Part shown: one piece after another, positions 15,358 to 25,024 of the stretch
How the letters are laid out: each line of letters begins with the position of its first letter
How positions within the stretch are numbered: the first letter of the stretch is position 1
Assembly (NCBI RefSeq): GCF_900105925.1
Contig: NZ_LT629791.1
Location: 6,108,001-6,172,000, forward strand
Reading direction: 5' to 3'
Origin: Jiangella alkaliphila
GTDB lineage: Bacteria; Actinomycetota; Actinomycetes; Jiangellales; Jiangellaceae
DNA: 64,000 nt
Program-made: the position numbers and the translations under genes
Notes under the pieces: model-generated
The model's input: the letters and a program-made list of their open reading frames with translations, nothing else
Database searches by the model: none
Told to the model about the DNA's origin: nothing

Positions 15358-15754
15358 CGTGGGTGATGGTGATCCGGACCGCGGTGAAACCTTCGTGGAC
15401 GAAGGAATCGGCCACCGCGTCCGCGGGCTGGCCCGGGTAGTAGCGGCCGGCGATGCCTGCGGCGACGTGTCTGATCTGGTCGGGTTCGGCGGAGATTCGC
15501 GCCTCTCCTTCGATGGTCACGAAGCCGTAGGGCTGGTTCTCGTCGCTGATGCAGAGCGCGACGCGTCCGTCTCGAGCCAGGCTCCTGCCTTTGACGCTCC
15601 CGGGCGAGAGCGCGAAGGCGAGCTCGTCGCCGTCGAGGACGAAGCAGACGGGGGTGACGTGGGGTCGTCCGTCGGGGCGGGTGAGGGCGACGTGGGCCAG
15701 CCTCGTTCCCGCTGCGACGAAGGACCGCCACTCGTCGTCGGTCATGGTGGTCAT
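15332..15754 (-). CDS. PPOX-class (pyridoxamine-phosphate-oxidase-like) flavin/F420-binding protein
   Basis: A 140-residue split-beta-barrel protein: LAHVALTRPDGRPHVTPVCF, VKGRSLARDGRVALCISDE and GFVTIEGEARIS are typical of actinobacterial TIGR03618-like F420- or FMN-binding enzymes. It probably reduces or oxidises a small molecule. The start ATG 15754 overlaps the upstream hydrolase stop (ATGA), making it the third gene of an MFS-hydrolase-PPOX operon. Its 3' end runs 26 bp into the convergent methyltransferase gene. Confidence 0.87.
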   Translation of the reverse strand: MTTMTDDEWRSFVAAGTRLAHVALTRPDGRPHVTPVCFVLDGDELAFALSPGSVKGRSLARDGRVALCISDENQPYGFVTIEGEARISAEPDQIRHVAAGIAGRYYPGQPADAVADSFVHEGFTAVRITITHVIARSGLG

Positions 15755-16440
15755 GGGTGTGTCTCCTTCCGGCCTTCGAGGAGGTCGGCCAGCTCTTCGG
15801 GCCGGCTGAGGGCCACGCAGTGGCCGCCGGCGATCTCGTCGGGCACGATGCCGAGGCGGTCGGCCACCAGCCGCCGGAAGAAGTCCGGCGGGAAGAAGCG
15901 ATCGTCACGGCACAGCACGAACCTGGTCGGCACGTCCGGCCACGTCTCCAGCGGCCACGGAGCGGCCATCGAGGCCTGCGACGGGTGCGCCCGCTCCCTG
16001 CTCATCGCCTCCGTGGCCAGCTCACGCGGCACGTCGTGGTAGAAGCTGACGTACGGGTCCGGGTCGCCGGTCAGGCCGCCGTCCCGCGCGGCCTGCTCGC
16101 GTACCGCGCCGCTGTATCCGGTGGCGGACCACCAGGCGTCCGGTGACTCGCCCGGGGCCGGGATCATGCCGGCGACCAGGATCAACGCGTCGGCGGCGAG
16201 CCGCTCGGCGACCAGAGGTGCGGTGAAGGCTCCGTACGACTGGCCCACGACGACGACGCCCGCCCGGCCGCCGGATGCCTCGACGACCGCATCGGCGTAG
16301 TTGGTGAGGGTCGCCGACTCGTCGCCGGCCGGGAGGTCGGGGGCGACCACGTCATGGCCGCGGCGACGGAGCTCGGCGGCGACCAGGTGCCAGTACCAGC
16401 CGCCGTCTCCGGCGCCGTGGATCAGTGCGAAGGTGCTCAT
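15751..16440 (-). CDS. Alpha/beta-hydrolase (esterase/salicylate-esterase-like)
   Basis: A 229-residue hydrolase with an intact triad: the oxyanion strand TFALIHGAGDGGWYW, the nucleophile elbow VVVGQSYGAFTAP, the acid in FVLCRDDRFF and the histidine in IAGGHCVALSRPEEL. The short cap region is like that of plant-type methyl-ketone/salicylate esterase relatives (MES family), common in actinomycetes. ATG 16440 is preceded by AAAGGGAA and overlaps the MFS stop by 4 bp. In contrast to the gene at 7722, every catalytic residue is present. Confidence 0.88.
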   Translation of the reverse strand: MSTFALIHGAGDGGWYWHLVAAELRRRGHDVVAPDLPAGDESATLTNYADAVVEASGGRAGVVVVGQSYGAFTAPLVAERLAADALILVAGMIPAPGESPDAWWSATGYSGAVREQAARDGGLTGDPDPYVSFYHDVPRELATEAMSRERAHPSQASMAAPWPLETWPDVPTRFVLCRDDRFFPPDFFRRLVADRLGIVPDEIAGGHCVALSRPEELADLLEGRKETHP

Positions 16441-17699
16441 GTCGGGTTCCCTTTCGTCGAGATATGAGAGCGCAGCGTCGGACCGAGCGCCTGCTGGCCG
16501 GCGAAGAGCGCGATCCCGGTGATCACGCACGCCGCGCCGAGCGTGGTGCGTCCGGCATGGTCGAGAAGGAGGGTGCCGGCCAGCGGCCCGAACACGGCGC
16601 CGATGCTCCACGTGGTGGAGGCGACGCCCATGTACCTGCCGCGCAGGTCCGCCGGTGCGAGGCCGGCGAAGGTGGCGCCGAACATGACGGCGACGCCGAT
16701 CTGGCCGAGGGTCCAGACGACGACCGATCCGGCGTAGCCGGCGCCACTGGAGACGACGGCGCCGAGGCCGCCGCCGAGGCCCACCAGCACCATCGAGACG
16801 GCCAGCACCGTGCTCTGGTCCCGGCCGGCGAGCAGCCGTACCGCGAGCGGCTGCAGGACGACGATGGCGATGCCGTTCAGCGCCAGCACCGCCCCGTACG
16901 TCGCCGGGCCGTGGCCGTCGGCCGACATGACGAGCGGCAGCGTCGCGAACGTCTGGAGGAACAGGGTGAAGTAGGCGACGTTGATCCCCATCATGGCGAG
17001 CATCGGCCGGTCGCGGAGGAGCACCGGCAGCAGCGCGCGCCGGTTCTGCGTCGACGTCGGCCGACGAGTCTCCGGCACGCGGCGCCAGACGATCAGCGCC
17101 GCGACGACCGAGGTGGTGGCGTTGATCCAGAACAGCAGGTCGTAGCCGCTCTGGGCCAGCGTCCCGGCCGTGACCGTGGCGACCGAGAAGCCGAGGTTGG
17201 CCGCCCAGAAGAGCAGTCCGAAAGCCCGGACCCGCTGCCGCGGCGGGAGGTCGGCCACCGCCGCGGACCCGGCCGGGCGGAACAGCTCCGTCGTCAGTCC
17301 GACGCCGACGGCCGCCGCCCAGATCGCCGGCATGGTGTCCGCCGAGCCGAGGGCGATGAGCGCGACGGCGGTCCCCAGGAACCCCACCAGCATGGTGTGG
17401 CGCCGGCCGATACGGTCGCCCAGCCAGCCGCCGAGGAGCTGGGACCCGATGTCGCCGACCCCCACCGCCGCGACCACGGCACCCGCGGTCGCGGGCGAGA
17501 GGTCCTGCTCCTGCGTCAGGTAGAGCACGAGGAACGAGCGCACGAGGCCGCCGGCCCGGCTCACGAGCTGAGTCGCCGCCAGTGCCCAGACCAGGTCCGG
17601 CAGGTCCAGACGCCGGCGGGACGGCCGGCGGGACGGCCGGCGGGACGGCCGGCGTCCGGCCGGCGGCGCCGCCAGGGTCGGTACGTCGTAGGTGGTCAT
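16437..17699 (-). CDS. MFS transporter
   Basis: A 420-residue major-facilitator protein with about twelve helices. Motif A between helices 2 and 3 reads GGWLGDRIGRRHTMLVGF. The N-terminus is unusual: before helix 1 there is an Arg/Ser/Pro-rich segment made of three perfect 12-bp repeats. The transporter leads a three-gene operon with a hydrolase and a PPOX protein, suggesting export of a compound that these enzymes modify. ATG 17699 lies seven bases from TAGCGT on the minus strand with no ribosome-binding site, so it is probably leaderless. Divergent from a LysR gene, its likely regulator. Confidence 0.9.
   Translation of the reverse strand: MTTYDVPTLAAPPAGRRPSRRPSRRPSRRRLDLPDLVWALAATQLVSRAGGLVRSFLVLYLTQEQDLSPATAGAVVAAVGVGDIGSQLLGGWLGDRIGRRHTMLVGFLGTAVALIALGSADTMPAIWAAAVGVGLTTELFRPAGSAAVADLPPRQRVRAFGLLFWAANLGFSVATVTAGTLAQSGYDLLFWINATTSVVAALIVWRRVPETRRPTSTQNRRALLPVLLRDRPMLAMMGINVAYFTLFLQTFATLPLVMSADGHGPATYGAVLALNGIAIVVLQPLAVRLLAGRDQSTVLAVSMVLVGLGGGLGAVVSSGAGYAGSVVVWTLGQIGVAVMFGATFAGLAPADLRGRYMGVASTTWSIGAVFGPLAGTLLLDHAGRTTLGAACVITGIALFAGQQALGPTLRSHISTKGNPT
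17612..17647. repeat. Three perfect tandem 12-bp repeats
   Basis: GCCGGCGGGACG is present three times in succession within the MFS N-terminal coding sequence, giving the protein repeat RRPSRRPSRRPS. Being a multiple of three, copy-number change would keep the frame. Confidence 0.85.
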
Positions 17700-17706
17700 G
17701 CCGACG

Positions 17707-17712
17707 ACGCTA
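17707..17712 (-). promoter_or_regulatory. -10 box TAGCGT of the MFS operon
   Basis: On the minus strand TAGCGT is followed by seven bases and ATG 17699, without a Shine-Dalgarno sequence. Confidence 0.55.
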
Positions 17713-17769
17713 GGCGCGCAGGCGCATCGTGAAAAGCGATGGTTTCCGATCGAGTCGATCGCCGTTGGC

Positions 17770-17775
17770 TATGCT
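17770..17775 (+). promoter_or_regulatory. -10 box TATGCT of the LysR gene
   Basis: TATGCT is followed by seven bases and GTG 17783. This supports the GTG over an in-frame ATG 18 codons upstream. Confidence 0.55.
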
Positions 17776-17782
17776 ATGGCGT

Positions 17783-18688
17783 GTGGCTGACGTCGAGCTG
17801 CGGCACCTGAGGACCATGGCCGCCATCGCCGAGGAAGGAACCTTCGGCCGAGCGGCGGCCCGGCTCGGCTACACCCAGTCGTCGGTGAGCCAGCAGATCG
17901 CCGCGCTCGAGCGGGCCCTCGGCGGCGCCGTCTTCGACCGGCCCGGCGGCCCGAGGCCGGTCCGGATCACTCCCCTGGGCGAGGTGGTGCTGGCCCACGG
18001 CCACGAGCTGCTCACGAGGGCGGCGGCGCTGACCGACGCCGTCGAACGCTTCAGGGCGGGCAACGGCCGCATCGACATCGGCACCTTCCAGAGCGTGTCC
18101 AACCTGATCCTGCCGGCCGTCATCCGCCGGCTGCGCAGCGAGCACCCCGACTGCGACATCAGGCTCTCCGAGGTGGAACCGGAGCATCCGCAGCTCGGCG
18201 ACCTCGACCTGCTGTTCCACGACGGCCGCATCGACGGCGACGTCCAGCACGTCAAGCTGCTCGACGAGCAGTACCTCCTGATCGCCCGCCCAGGCGACTT
18301 TCCCGACGGCCCGGCGCCGGTGAAGCTGCTCGACGACGCTCCGATGGTCGCCTGGCCTCCCACCTACCACCAGCGATGGCTGGAGCGGACGCTCGCCGGC
18401 AACGGCGCACGGCCACGGATCGTGTTCCGGACCGCCGGCCACGACACCATCCTGTCGATGGTGCGGGCGGGCATCGGCTCGGCCGTGCTGCCGTGGCTCG
18501 CCCTTCACTCGGCCGACGCCTGGTCCGACGACCGGCTCGCCATCCACCCGCTGCGGCCGTCACCCGCCCGCGAGCTGTACCTGCACTGGCCGGCCGGACG
18601 CACCCGATCACCACTCGCCGCCCGCGCCGTCGACATCGCCGTCGAAGCCGCCACCGAGCTGGCCGACGCGGCGGTGAAGCCGTCATGA
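17783..18688 (+). CDS. LysR-family transcriptional regulator
   Basis: A 301-residue regulator. The N-terminal winged helix reads VELRHLRTMAAIAEEGTFGR, then AAARLGYTQSSVSQQIAALE, the canonical LysR helix-turn-helix. A linker and a PBP-like effector-binding domain follow (IDIGTFQSVSNLILPAVI; GTGs at AGIGSAVLPWLAL). The GTG 17783 start is supported by the leaderless promoter and the usual distance to the HTH. It is divergent from the MFS-hydrolase-PPOX operon, with the two -10 boxes 57 bp apart, so it probably controls that operon and itself. Confidence 0.92.
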   Translation: MADVELRHLRTMAAIAEEGTFGRAAARLGYTQSSVSQQIAALERALGGAVFDRPGGPRPVRITPLGEVVLAHGHELLTRAAALTDAVERFRAGNGRIDIGTFQSVSNLILPAVIRRLRSEHPDCDIRLSEVEPEHPQLGDLDLLFHDGRIDGDVQHVKLLDEQYLLIARPGDFPDGPAPVKLLDDAPMVAWPPTYHQRWLERTLAGNGARPRIVFRTAGHDTILSMVRAGIGSAVLPWLALHSADAWSDDRLAIHPLRPSPARELYLHWPAGRTRSPLAARAVDIAVEAATELADAAVKPS

Positions 18689-18746
18689 AGCCGGGGTGAA
18701 GACGGGGCCGGACACAATCGCACCACGTCGACGAGAGGACCCCGCC

Positions 18747-19778
18747 GTGGCCACGAGCCGCACCCTCACCCGTCTCGCCTCAGCGCTGGTCCTGGCGGCC
18801 GCGCTGACCTCAGCCCCGGTCGCCGGCCACGCGGACACCGCGGCCGCGACCGACCACCGTCCACCGGTCGTGATCTTCGACTCGGACATGGACTTCGACG
18901 ACGCGGCGACGCTGGCCTACCTCGCCCAGGAGGACCGGCTCGGCCGCATCGACCTCCAGGCCGTCACCGTGACGAACAACGGCAACGGCCTGCCCGGACG
19001 GGCGATCCGGCACGCCCGCTGCCTGGTGCAGCGGCTCGGGCTGGACGACGTCCGGGTGGCCGACGGATCGGACACGGCGCCCAACGCCTTCCCCGACGAA
19101 CTGCGCCAGACCTTCGACCGGGTCTTCGAGGACGTCCTCGCCGGCTGCACCGCGAGCGAGGCGCCGTCCCGGATCCGCGCGTCCGAGCTGATCCGCCAGA
19201 TCGTGGCCCGGGAGCCGTCGGCCCATGTGATCGCCACCGGCCCGCTGTCCAACGTCGCCGCGGCCCGGCTGGGACCGGACCGCGTCACGTCGATGGGCGG
19301 GGCTGTACGGGTGACCGGCAACCTGTGCTGTGGCACGCCTCCTGAGTTCGACGGGAGCCAGGAGTTCAACTACTGGATCGACCCACCCGCCTCCCGGGCG
19401 GCGCTGCGCAGCCTGGCCCGGCTGGTCCCGCTCGACGCCACCAACGACGTGCCGATCACGCCGCAGTTCGTCCAGGTGCTGGGCGCCGAAGGCCGGACGA
19501 CCGCAGCCGAGATCGTGTTCGGGCTGGTCAGCCACCCCGAGGTCACGCCGCTGATCGAGCTCGGAATCATGTCCTGGTGGGACCCGCTGACCGCGATGAG
19601 CGTCATCCACCGCGGGATCGTCTCCTTCGAGACGGGGCGCCTCGACGTCGTCACCACCGGCCCGCAGGCGGGGCGCACCGTGCTCTCGCGCACCGGCCGG
19701 CCGGTCGTGTTCGCGACCGCGGCGAACGCCGTGGACTTCGAGCAACGCTTCCTGAACACGCTCAACGGCAACCTCTGA
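18747..19778 (+). CDS. Secreted nucleoside hydrolase (IUNH family)
   Basis: A 343-residue protein with a Sec signal peptide (RLASALVLAAALTSAPVAGH, cleavage near ADT). The calcium-binding signature is VIFDSDMDFDDAATLAYL, corresponding to DxDxxxDDxxA, and further conserved segments include VIATGPLSNVAA and SWWDPLTAM, with the second acidic calcium ligand. Such enzymes hydrolyse the N-glycosidic bond of ribonucleosides; secretion suggests salvage of external nucleosides. Start GTG 18747 is chosen for GAGAGGA eight bases upstream. It follows the LysR gene by 58 bp but its relation to that gene is unclear. Confidence 0.88.
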   Translation: MATSRTLTRLASALVLAAALTSAPVAGHADTAAATDHRPPVVIFDSDMDFDDAATLAYLAQEDRLGRIDLQAVTVTNNGNGLPGRAIRHARCLVQRLGLDDVRVADGSDTAPNAFPDELRQTFDRVFEDVLAGCTASEAPSRIRASELIRQIVAREPSAHVIATGPLSNVAAARLGPDRVTSMGGAVRVTGNLCCGTPPEFDGSQEFNYWIDPPASRAALRSLARLVPLDATNDVPITPQFVQVLGAEGRTTAAEIVFGLVSHPEVTPLIELGIMSWWDPLTAMSVIHRGIVSFETGRLDVVTTGPQAGRTVLSRTGRPVVFATAANAVDFEQRFLNTLNGNL

Positions 19779-19797
19779 CCTGCCAGGGGGCCGCCGG

Positions 19798-19803
19798 TAG
19801 TCT
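19798..19803 (+). promoter_or_regulatory. -10 box TAGTCT of the SARP-type regulator
   Basis: TAGTCT is followed by seven bases and GTG 19811, indicating a leaderless transcript. Confidence 0.55.
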
Positions 19804-19810
19804 CGGGGCT

Positions 19811-22723
19811 GTGCCCGAGTCGGAGGTTTTCGTCCGTCTGCTGGGCGGCCCGGTCGAGGTGCTCCAGGGCACGGAGCGCGTCGCGTTGGCCCGCCGTCCG
19901 GCCGCGGTGCTGGCCGCGCTCGCGTTGCGGTTGAACGTGCCGGTGTCCTACGGCGTGATCGCGGAGTTGTTGTGGTCGCCCGACGAGTTGCCGGCCAGCC
20001 CGCGCCGGGCGATCCAGACCTACGCCTCCCGGCTGCGGGAGGTGATCGGGCGCGACGCGGTCGTCGCCCATGGGGACGGGTTGCGGCTGCAGCTGGACCC
20101 GGACCGGGTCGACCTGTACCGGTTCCGCCGCCTCGTCGACACCGACACCGACTCGCCACGCGAGGAACTCGACGCGTTGAGCCAGGCTCTCGATTTGTGG
20201 ACCGGGGCCCCGCTGTCCGGGCTGGGGGTGGACCAGCTCGCCGAGGTCGAACGGCCGGCGCTGCTCGACGAGATCCTCAACGTCGCCGAACGGCGCAACG
20301 AGCTGCGGCTGCGCCTGGGCGACCTCGACGAGGCGTTCATCGCGTCGCTGCGCCGCCTCACCGCGGAGCATCCGTGGCGCGAACGCACCTGGTGCCACCT
20401 GATGCTGGCGCTGTATCGCACCGGCCGCCAAGGCGAGGCACTGTCCACGTTCACCGACCTGGTCGGTGTGCTGCGCGACGGCCTGGGCATCGACCCCGGC
20501 GCCGAGGCCACCCAGCTGCACCAGCGGATGCTCGCCACCGACCCCCACCTCCTCGAACCAGCGGCACCGGCCGCTCCCCCGGCGGCCACGGCCGAGCCGC
20601 CCGCGCAGCTCCCGGCCGGGTCGCCCGCGTTCGTCGGCCGCCGCCGCGAACTGGCCGAGCTGGCGGCGCTGCTGGACCGCCCCGCCGACCGGGTCCGCGT
20701 CGCCGTCGTGTCCGGACCCGCCGGCGTCGGCAAGACCACCACCGTGATCGAGGCCGCCCACCGGGCCCGCGCCCGCTTCCCCGACGGGCAGCTCTACCTC
20801 GCGGGCAGCAACGGCGGCACCGGCGTGCCGGCCCGCGACCTGCTCGGCACGTTCCTGCGCGACCTCGGCACCACGAGCGCGGACATCCCCGCCTCGCTGG
20901 CCGACCGCGCCGCCCTGTTCCGCTCGCTCTGCGCCAGGCGGCGGCTGCTGGTCGTCATCGACGACGCCCACTCCGCCGACCAGATCACCGACCTGCTGCC
21001 CGGCGCCGGCGACTGCGCGGTCCTGGTGACCACCCGCCGCCGCATCGCCGTCCCGGCCAACCTCACCCTCGACCTCGACACCATCACCACCGCCGAATCA
21101 CACGAACTACTCGCCACCCTGGCCGGCGCCGCCCGACTGGCCGCCGAACCCGACGCCACCGCCGCCATCATCCACGCCTGCGCCGGCTCCCCGCTGGCGC
21201 TGCACATCATCGGCGGCCGCCTCGCCACCCGCCCGGCCTGGCCGCTCGCGCACCTGCGTGACCGGCTCACCGGACCCGGCCGGCTGGCCGAACTGCGCCT
21301 GGACGGCCACTCCGTCCAAGCCGTCCTCGACGCCACCACCAGCACCCTCGACCCCACCGACGCCACCCGCTTCCACACCCTCGGCACCCTCCCGGCCGAC
21401 CTCGTCGACGTCGAAACCGCCGCCGCGCTGTGGGAGATCGGCCGCCCCGACGCCCGCGACCTGCTCGAACACCTCAGCGACGTCCGCCTACTCGAACCGG
21501 GCGTGCCCGGGTGCTACCGGTGGCACGGCCTCATCGGGAACTACCTGCGCGACCGCCCGGGGCACGGCGACCACGCCGGCCTGCGGCGGATGCTGCGCCA
21601 AGCGATCGCCTCGATCACCAACGCCCGCGGCCGGCTCCGCCCCGGCGACCGCCCACACCAGCCGATCGTCGCCGCCATCACCGCCGAGGCCGACGGCGTC
21701 GTCTTCGCCGAGCGCGGCGACGTGCACGCCTGGGTGCACCCCCGGTTGACGCTGCTCACCGGACTCGCCCGCGACGCGCTGACCTCTCCGGACGAGAACC
21801 AGGCAGTCGAGGCGGCCTCGCTGGCACCCAACCTCGACGTCCTCCTCACCGAGTGCTGCGGCAGGCACGACAACGTCGAGGAGCTCCTCCGTGCCGTCAC
21901 CGTCATGCCCCTGCCGCCGGCCGCCGACCGCTTCGTCGCCGCGTCGTGGCAGAACCTCGCTACCATGCTAGCCAGTCGTGGCCAGTTCACGGAGGCACGC
22001 GCGGCTGCCGAGCGGGCGATCGCACTCTGGCGGCAGCAGGGCGACCAGTTCGGCGAGGCGGGCATGCTGAACAACCTCGCCGTCCTGCACGAACGGATGG
22101 GCGACTACGCCACGGCGGTCCAGGTCGCCCGCCGCTGCATCGCGGCCGTCGAGGCGCAGCCGGTCGCCCTGCGGCTCCGCTGCCAGCTCACCTTCGCCCA
22201 AGTCCTCGCCCGGCAAGGCGATCTCGACGAGGCGAGGGACGCGCTGGCGGCGGCGCGCGAGCTGCACGTGCCCGAACCCGGCTCCCTCGACGCACACACG
22301 CTCCGGATGGCCGAGACCTACATCCGGCTCGGAAGCGACCGACCGGCCGACGCGATCCACGCCGCCCAGAAGGCGGTCGCCGCGGCCCGCGAGATGGGCT
22401 CCGACCGGCGGATCGGGAAGTCGACCGTCCTGCTCGCCAGAGCCCGCCGACTGGCCGGCCAGGACAGCCAGGACACCGCCGCCGCAGCACTTCAGGTCCT
22501 GCTCGGCCTGCCCGACGTCCAGGCGACCTGCGAGGCGCTGATCGAGCTCGCCCACGCGCACCGCGCCCGCGGTGACCTCGACAGCGCCGACGCCTGCGTC
22601 GCGGAAGCGACCCGCCTCGCCGACCAGGCCGGACTCGGCCGCACCCACTGGGCCGACGGCCTGCTCGGGTGCCTCGAGCAGCGCCTGACCGGCAACGAGG
22701 TGGGGGAATCCCGCACGGAGTGA
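19811..22723 (+). CDS. AfsR/SARP-type regulator: winged helix, BTAD, NB-ARC-like ATPase, TPR
   Basis: A 970-residue regulator. Residues 5-95 form an OmpR-like DNA-binding domain (VRLLGGPVEVLQGTERVALA; AIQTYASRLREVIG). Residues 95-245 are the bacterial transcriptional activator domain (YRFRRLVDTD; WRERTWCHLMLALYRTGRQG). Around residue 300 there is a P-loop, VVSGPAGVGKTTTVIEAAH, then the Walker B stretch RRLLVVIDDAHSAD and an STAND/NB-ARC region (AIIHACAGSPLALHIIGGRL). The C-terminal 330 residues are TPR repeats (FTEARAAAERAIALWRQQGD). Such proteins activate secondary-metabolite or developmental genes. GTG 19811 is fixed by the -10 box seven bases upstream. No biosynthetic cluster adjoins directly; its target is not visible. 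Confidence 0.92.
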   Translation: MPESEVFVRLLGGPVEVLQGTERVALARRPAAVLAALALRLNVPVSYGVIAELLWSPDELPASPRRAIQTYASRLREVIGRDAVVAHGDGLRLQLDPDRVDLYRFRRLVDTDTDSPREELDALSQALDLWTGAPLSGLGVDQLAEVERPALLDEILNVAERRNELRLRLGDLDEAFIASLRRLTAEHPWRERTWCHLMLALYRTGRQGEALSTFTDLVGVLRDGLGIDPGAEATQLHQRMLATDPHLLEPAAPAAPPAATAEPPAQLPAGSPAFVGRRRELAELAALLDRPADRVRVAVVSGPAGVGKTTTVIEAAHRARARFPDGQLYLAGSNGGTGVPARDLLGTFLRDLGTTSADIPASLADRAALFRSLCARRRLLVVIDDAHSADQITDLLPGAGDCAVLVTTRRRIAVPANLTLDLDTITTAESHELLATLAGAARLAAEPDATAAIIHACAGSPLALHIIGGRLATRPAWPLAHLRDRLTGPGRLAELRLDGHSVQAVLDATTSTLDPTDATRFHTLGTLPADLVDVETAAALWEIGRPDARDLLEHLSDVRLLEPGVPGCYRWHGLIGNYLRDRPGHGDHAGLRRMLRQAIASITNARGRLRPGDRPHQPIVAAITAEADGVVFAERGDVHAWVHPRLTLLTGLARDALTSPDENQAVEAASLAPNLDVLLTECCGRHDNVEELLRAVTVMPLPPAADRFVAASWQNLATMLASRGQFTEARAAAERAIALWRQQGDQFGEAGMLNNLAVLHERMGDYATAVQVARRCIAAVEAQPVALRLRCQLTFAQVLARQGDLDEARDALAAARELHVPEPGSLDAHTLRMAETYIRLGSDRPADAIHAAQKAVAAAREMGSDRRIGKSTVLLARARRLAGQDSQDTAAAALQVLLGLPDVQATCEALIELAHAHRARGDLDSADACVAEATRLADQAGLGRTHWADGLLGCLEQRLTGNEVGESRTE

Positions 22724-22729
22724 TCGAGT

Positions 22730-23968
22730 TCAAGAAGCGCCGCCGGCTCTGACGAAGCAGGTGCCGTGCTCGCCGGGGAACAGGCCGGGCGCCAGGCCGA
22801 TGGCGTAGTCCCTGATCAGGATGTCGACGTCGAGGTAGCCCTTGGCGCGGCACTCCTGGAAGTTCTCGTCCGCGACGGCGATGACGTTCCCGGCGGCGAT
22901 CGGAGCGAGGCTCTGGTAGCGCTCGTCAGCGGCCGTCGTCGCGAGGTGTTCGCTCACCGGCGCGTAGTTGATGAAGAGGTCGGCGTCCGCGCCGGCGCCG
23001 AGGGCCGCCTCGTAGTCGTAGGGCTTGCCGTTGGGTTCGGTGTTGCCCTCGGCGAACGGGTTCTCCGCGCCCAACGCGGTCAGGAGCCGGCCGTTGACGG
23101 TGTCGGCGCCGTGCGCGTAGAAGAAGTCGCCGCAGAACTCCTCCCCGACGCAGACGTAGCCGACCTGCCGGCCCGCCGCCGCGCCGGCGAGCGTCACCCG
23201 CTTGACGACCTCGTTGAAGCGGCCGCGGATGACCTCGAACTCCATGTTGGCCGCCACTTCGGCGTTGTAGAACGCGCCGATCATCTTGATCCACTCGGCG
23301 GAGGCCAGCGCGTGCGGCTCGAGCCGGTTGGAGACGCTGACGCCGGGCAGGCCCGCGGCGCGGACGTTGGTGATGTCGTCGAAGCCCACGCCGAAGCCGG
23401 ACATGAAGATGACGTCGTTCTCGAGGACGAGCAGCGCCTCGCGGTCGAGGTCGGTGTACTCGCCGATCGGGAGCGGGTCGCCGGCCTGCTCGATGACGCC
23501 CGCGTACCAGACGTCCTGTTCGCCGTTGCCGAGGAGCTGCCCGCTGAGTCCGGTGATCGACGTGTTCCGGCCCAGCCGGTCGACCATCGCGAGGGCGTTG
23601 AAGGAGGTCACCGAGGCGTTGTCGACGGGGACCTCGACGAACAGGGCGTCGGCGAGGTCGCCGTCGGCCTCCGGCTGCGGGGTGCCGCACTGGTACAGCA
23701 CGTAGCGCAGGTCGTCGCCGCCGGCGTTCTCGCCGTCGGTGACGGTGATGACCTTGTACGAGCCGAAGTACTCGATGCTCCAGTGCTCGGACTGTTCGGC
23801 GCTGGTCTTGACCGGGAAGTAGTCCTGGTCCTCGTCGTACTCGGTGACGCAACCGCCGGACCCGGCCCGGGCGTCGTCGGACGCGCGGTCGTCGTCCCCG
23901 GTACAGCCGGCGACGACGGGGAGGACGGCGGCCAGGGACAGGACGGCGACTCGTCGTAGCGAGATCAT
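22730..23968 (-). CDS. ABC transporter solute-binding lipoprotein (FecB/BtuF-like)
   Basis: A 412-residue lipoprotein with lipobox LPVVAGC after a short signal peptide. The mature part is a class III binding-protein fold seen in metal-chelate receptors (WSIEYFGSYKVITVTD; SVSNRLEPHALASAEWIKMI; ERYQSLAPIAAGNVIAVAD). It lacks the compact length of FepB and carries several extra cysteines (GGCVTEYDEDQ, VCVGEEFCGDFF, FQECRAKG, GTCFVRAG). It is part of a permease-ATPase-receptor operon, 12 bp after the ATPase gene. The ligand (siderophore, corrinoid or other chelate) is unknown, and no iron-box-like or cobalamin riboswitch sequence was seen upstream. Confidence 0.85.
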   Translation of the reverse strand: MISLRRVAVLSLAAVLPVVAGCTGDDDRASDDARAGSGGCVTEYDEDQDYFPVKTSAEQSEHWSIEYFGSYKVITVTDGENAGGDDLRYVLYQCGTPQPEADGDLADALFVEVPVDNASVTSFNALAMVDRLGRNTSITGLSGQLLGNGEQDVWYAGVIEQAGDPLPIGEYTDLDREALLVLENDVIFMSGFGVGFDDITNVRAAGLPGVSVSNRLEPHALASAEWIKMIGAFYNAEVAANMEFEVIRGRFNEVVKRVTLAGAAAGRQVGYVCVGEEFCGDFFYAHGADTVNGRLLTALGAENPFAEGNTEPNGKPYDYEAALGAGADADLFINYAPVSEHLATTAADERYQSLAPIAAGNVIAVADENFQECRAKGYLDVDILIRDYAIGLAPGLFPGEHGTCFVRAGGAS

Positions 23969-23980
23969 CGCGTGGGTCTC

Positions 23981-25020
<1,040 letters not shown>

Positions 25021-25024
<4 letters not shown>

